Positions 40,081 through 41,189 of a DNA stretch of 41,189 bases are shown piece by piece. Numbering within the stretch: position 1 is the stretch's first letter; the number at the start of each line of letters is the position of its first letter. Origin of the DNA: Planctomycetota bacterium (GTDB lineage: Bacteria > Planctomycetota > PUPC01 > JACPCR01); contig JACPCR010000117.1 in the NCBI GenBank assembly GCA_016179685.1, forward strand, positions 1 to 41,189, in the 5' to 3' direction. Both the position numbers and the translations under genes were made by a program. The notes beneath the pieces were generated by a model. The model worked only from the letters and a program-made list of their open reading frames with translations, searched no databases and was not told where the DNA came from.

Positions 40081-40839
40081 CTAGACGGTCAGCACCTTAT
40101 GAAGCATCGCCGCCGTGTAATCGTGTCCCTCGAGAAACGCCATCTGAACCTCTTCGCGGCACGGCGTCACGGTCATACTGGCGACGTGCGGCACGGCCAC
40201 GCCGTCCGCCACCGCCTGCGCCTTGCGCTTCTCCGGGCTGATCACCTCCAGTAACAGCCTGCTGCCCAGGGGCAGGATCACCGGGCTCAGCCGCGGCGAA
40301 TGCGCGCAGATGGGAGACACGCACATCACTTTCAGGCTGGGATGGCAGACGAATCCGGAAGCGGAGAAGTTATAGGCGGTGGAACCCAGGGCGGTGCTCA
40401 GGATCACACCGTCGCAGACCAGCCGATTGACCACGGTGATCTGGTCAATTTCGAGCCGGAGATGGCAGGTCTGACCGGTCATCCGTTCCAGGTAGATATC
40501 GTTGACGGCGGTGGCATGGTGCTCGTTCCCCGAGAGGTCCACGGCCTCCATCTCCATCCGGGGGAACTTCTGGATGCGGTAGCGGCCGCCGCGGAGCTGG
40601 GCGATCAGGGCGTCCAGGTTCGGCGGCACGTCATTGAGCAGGAAGCCAATGGACCCGCAATTGAGACCCAGGAAAACGCGGTCCGGCTGATAGGACTCTC
40701 TGAGGCAGCGCAGCATGAAGCCATCCCCGCCCAGGATGATCATGAGGTTCTCGGACTCCCTGCGTGCGGGCAGATGCCCGGCGAGGCGGGAGTGAAGCTT
40801 TACAGCCTTTGGATTTTCAGGGTCGTGAAGGATTTGCAT
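40081..40839 (-). CDS. nadK: NAD kinase
   Basis: The 252-residue enzyme phosphorylates NAD to NADP. The GGDG motif lies at residues 37-40 (IILGGDGFMLRCL), followed by GLNCGSIGFLLND, NDIYLERM and VCDGVILSTALGSTAYNFSASG, the conserved second motif. The C-terminus has the usual beta-sandwich with SPICAHSPRLSPVILP. It is somewhat short at the N-terminus. The start at 40839 lacks a good ribosome site, so the exact start is uncertain. The stop is TAG. Confidence 0.93.
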   Translation of the reverse strand: MQILHDPENPKAVKLHSRLAGHLPARRESENLMIILGGDGFMLRCLRESYQPDRVFLGLNCGSIGFLLNDVPPNLDALIAQLRGGRYRIQKFPRMEMEAVDLSGNEHHATAVNDIYLERMTGQTCHLRLEIDQITVVNRLVCDGVILSTALGSTAYNFSASGFVCHPSLKVMCVSPICAHSPRLSPVILPLGSRLLLEVISPEKRKAQAVADGVAVPHVASMTVTPCREEVQMAFLEGHDYTAAMLHKVLTV

Positions 40840-41093
40840 ACGAGAAGGATAGGCGGCCCCAAGGCCGCCACTCCACAGGGCAAGGAAAAGTGTTCAGCAG
40901 GGGTGCGTAGCTCCGGAGCTGGCTTCGTTGTTACAGGGAGAAACAAAACCGGTATAAACCACTGAGAGCATTGAGAGCGCGGAGAAAACCAGCAATTGTG
41001 AACTTAAGTTGTTTCGCAACTTCTCAATAAGTTCGGGGAGATGGCCCCGCCTGATTTTATCATCCATGATGATTCAGGACTTCACGAGTTTAC
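40840..41093. other. Non-coding spacer before a group II intron
   Basis: No gene is supported. Degenerate CACTGAGAGCATTGAGAGCGCGGAG-type sequence occurs at 40959-40985, related to that at 21791 and 31741; GCGGAGAAAACCAGCAA (40978-40994) is nearly the reverse complement of 21826-21842. A hairpin with CCTGA/TCAGG ends lies at 41050-41079 (with TATCAT/ATGATGAT inside). On the minus strand this stretch is the 3' exon of the intron. Confidence 0.55.
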
Positions 41094-41189
41094 ATCGACA
41101 TAGGTAGGCCCTCGCGGGCTTTCCCTGTCACACCACCGTACGTACGGGCCTCGTATACGGCGGTTCAGTAGAGGTTACGCTCACGTCGG
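41094..41189 (-). mobile_element. 3' end of a group II intron (domains V and VI)
   Basis: On the minus strand, ACCGCCGTA (41164-41156) pairs with TACGGTGGT (41140-41132). TACG pairs with CGTA to make the upper stem, the two-base CG bulge (41142-41141) lies on the 3' side, and AGGCC is the loop. This is the domain V fold, about 33 bases. Domain VI follows (41126-41102) with GCCC/GGGC around a GCGA loop and a CTACCT strand carrying the likely branch A. The sequence ends GTCGAT, giving a probable 3' splice boundary at 41094. The intron body and any reverse transcriptase lie outside the window to the right. The class and the 5' exon are unknown. Confidence 0.75.

Overview
The window is GC-rich bacterial DNA, densely coded on both strands, with no phage, plasmid or CRISPR signature. 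The organism is a Gram-negative-type (diderm) bacterium: it has a TolC-type outer-membrane channel and an HpnN-like hopanoid exporter. The mix of hopanoid-associated genes, a heparinase-like lyase, a GH2 glycosidase, a Tm-1-like/PEP-hydrolase pair, a membrane-anchored VWA protein and short EF-Ts would fit Planctomycetota, Acidobacteriota or a related uncultured phylum. I cannot fix the phylum from the sequence alone.

Layout. 0.2-5.5 kb (minus): hpnN, a TolC-family gene and hpnA, transcribed in that order, a hopanoid/lipid trafficking operon. 5.7-8.9 kb (minus): the conserved translation cluster rpsB-tsf-pyrH-frr behind a near-consensus promoter; its gaps carry hairpin repeats. 9.2-17.2 kb (mostly plus): a poorly characterised block with a membrane-anchored VWA protein ending in a polyglycine tail, an SDR oxidoreductase, a membrane-anchored all-helical protein, dciA (minus), an ADP-ribosylglycohydrolase with an RGG-repeat tail, and a GspG-like protein. 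17.2-22.3 kb (minus): punA-ileS-purN, then a DUF167 gene further right. 22.3-25.2 kb (plus): rpsO-pnp with a duplicated hairpin element in the spacer. 25.8-30.4 kb (plus): tupA-tupB (tungstate uptake without the ATPase) and a GH2 enzyme. 30.5-31.3 kb (minus): an amidohydrolase. 32.1-34.3 kb (plus): a Tm-1-like protein and a PEP-hydrolase-family TIM barrel. 34.4-35.1 kb (minus): a HepT/MntA toxin-antitoxin pair beside a decayed fragment of the neighbouring heparinase gene. 35.2-40.8 kb (minus): a heparinase II/III-like protein with a 45-residue membrane peptide encoded just upstream, mmsA and nadK. The right edge cuts into a group II intron whose domain V and VI can be folded by eye on the minus strand.

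The most distinctive feature is the intergenic DNA. A two-hairpin palindromic element (arms TGAAATCCGC/GCGGATTTCA, often next to a CAGGGTTG/CAACCCTG hairpin) recurs in at least five intergenic regions and often sits directly before a start codon (pnp, tupA, GH2). A second hairpin family lies at gene ends and overlaps or abuts TAG stop codons (pyrH, nadK, possibly the SDR gene). Degenerate CACGGAG-type repeats form a third class. No single new enzymatic system is proven here. The best candidates for something undescribed are these hairpin families, the RGG-tailed ADP-ribosylglycohydrolase with its unknown neighbours, and the remnant heparinase duplication around the toxin-antitoxin module.
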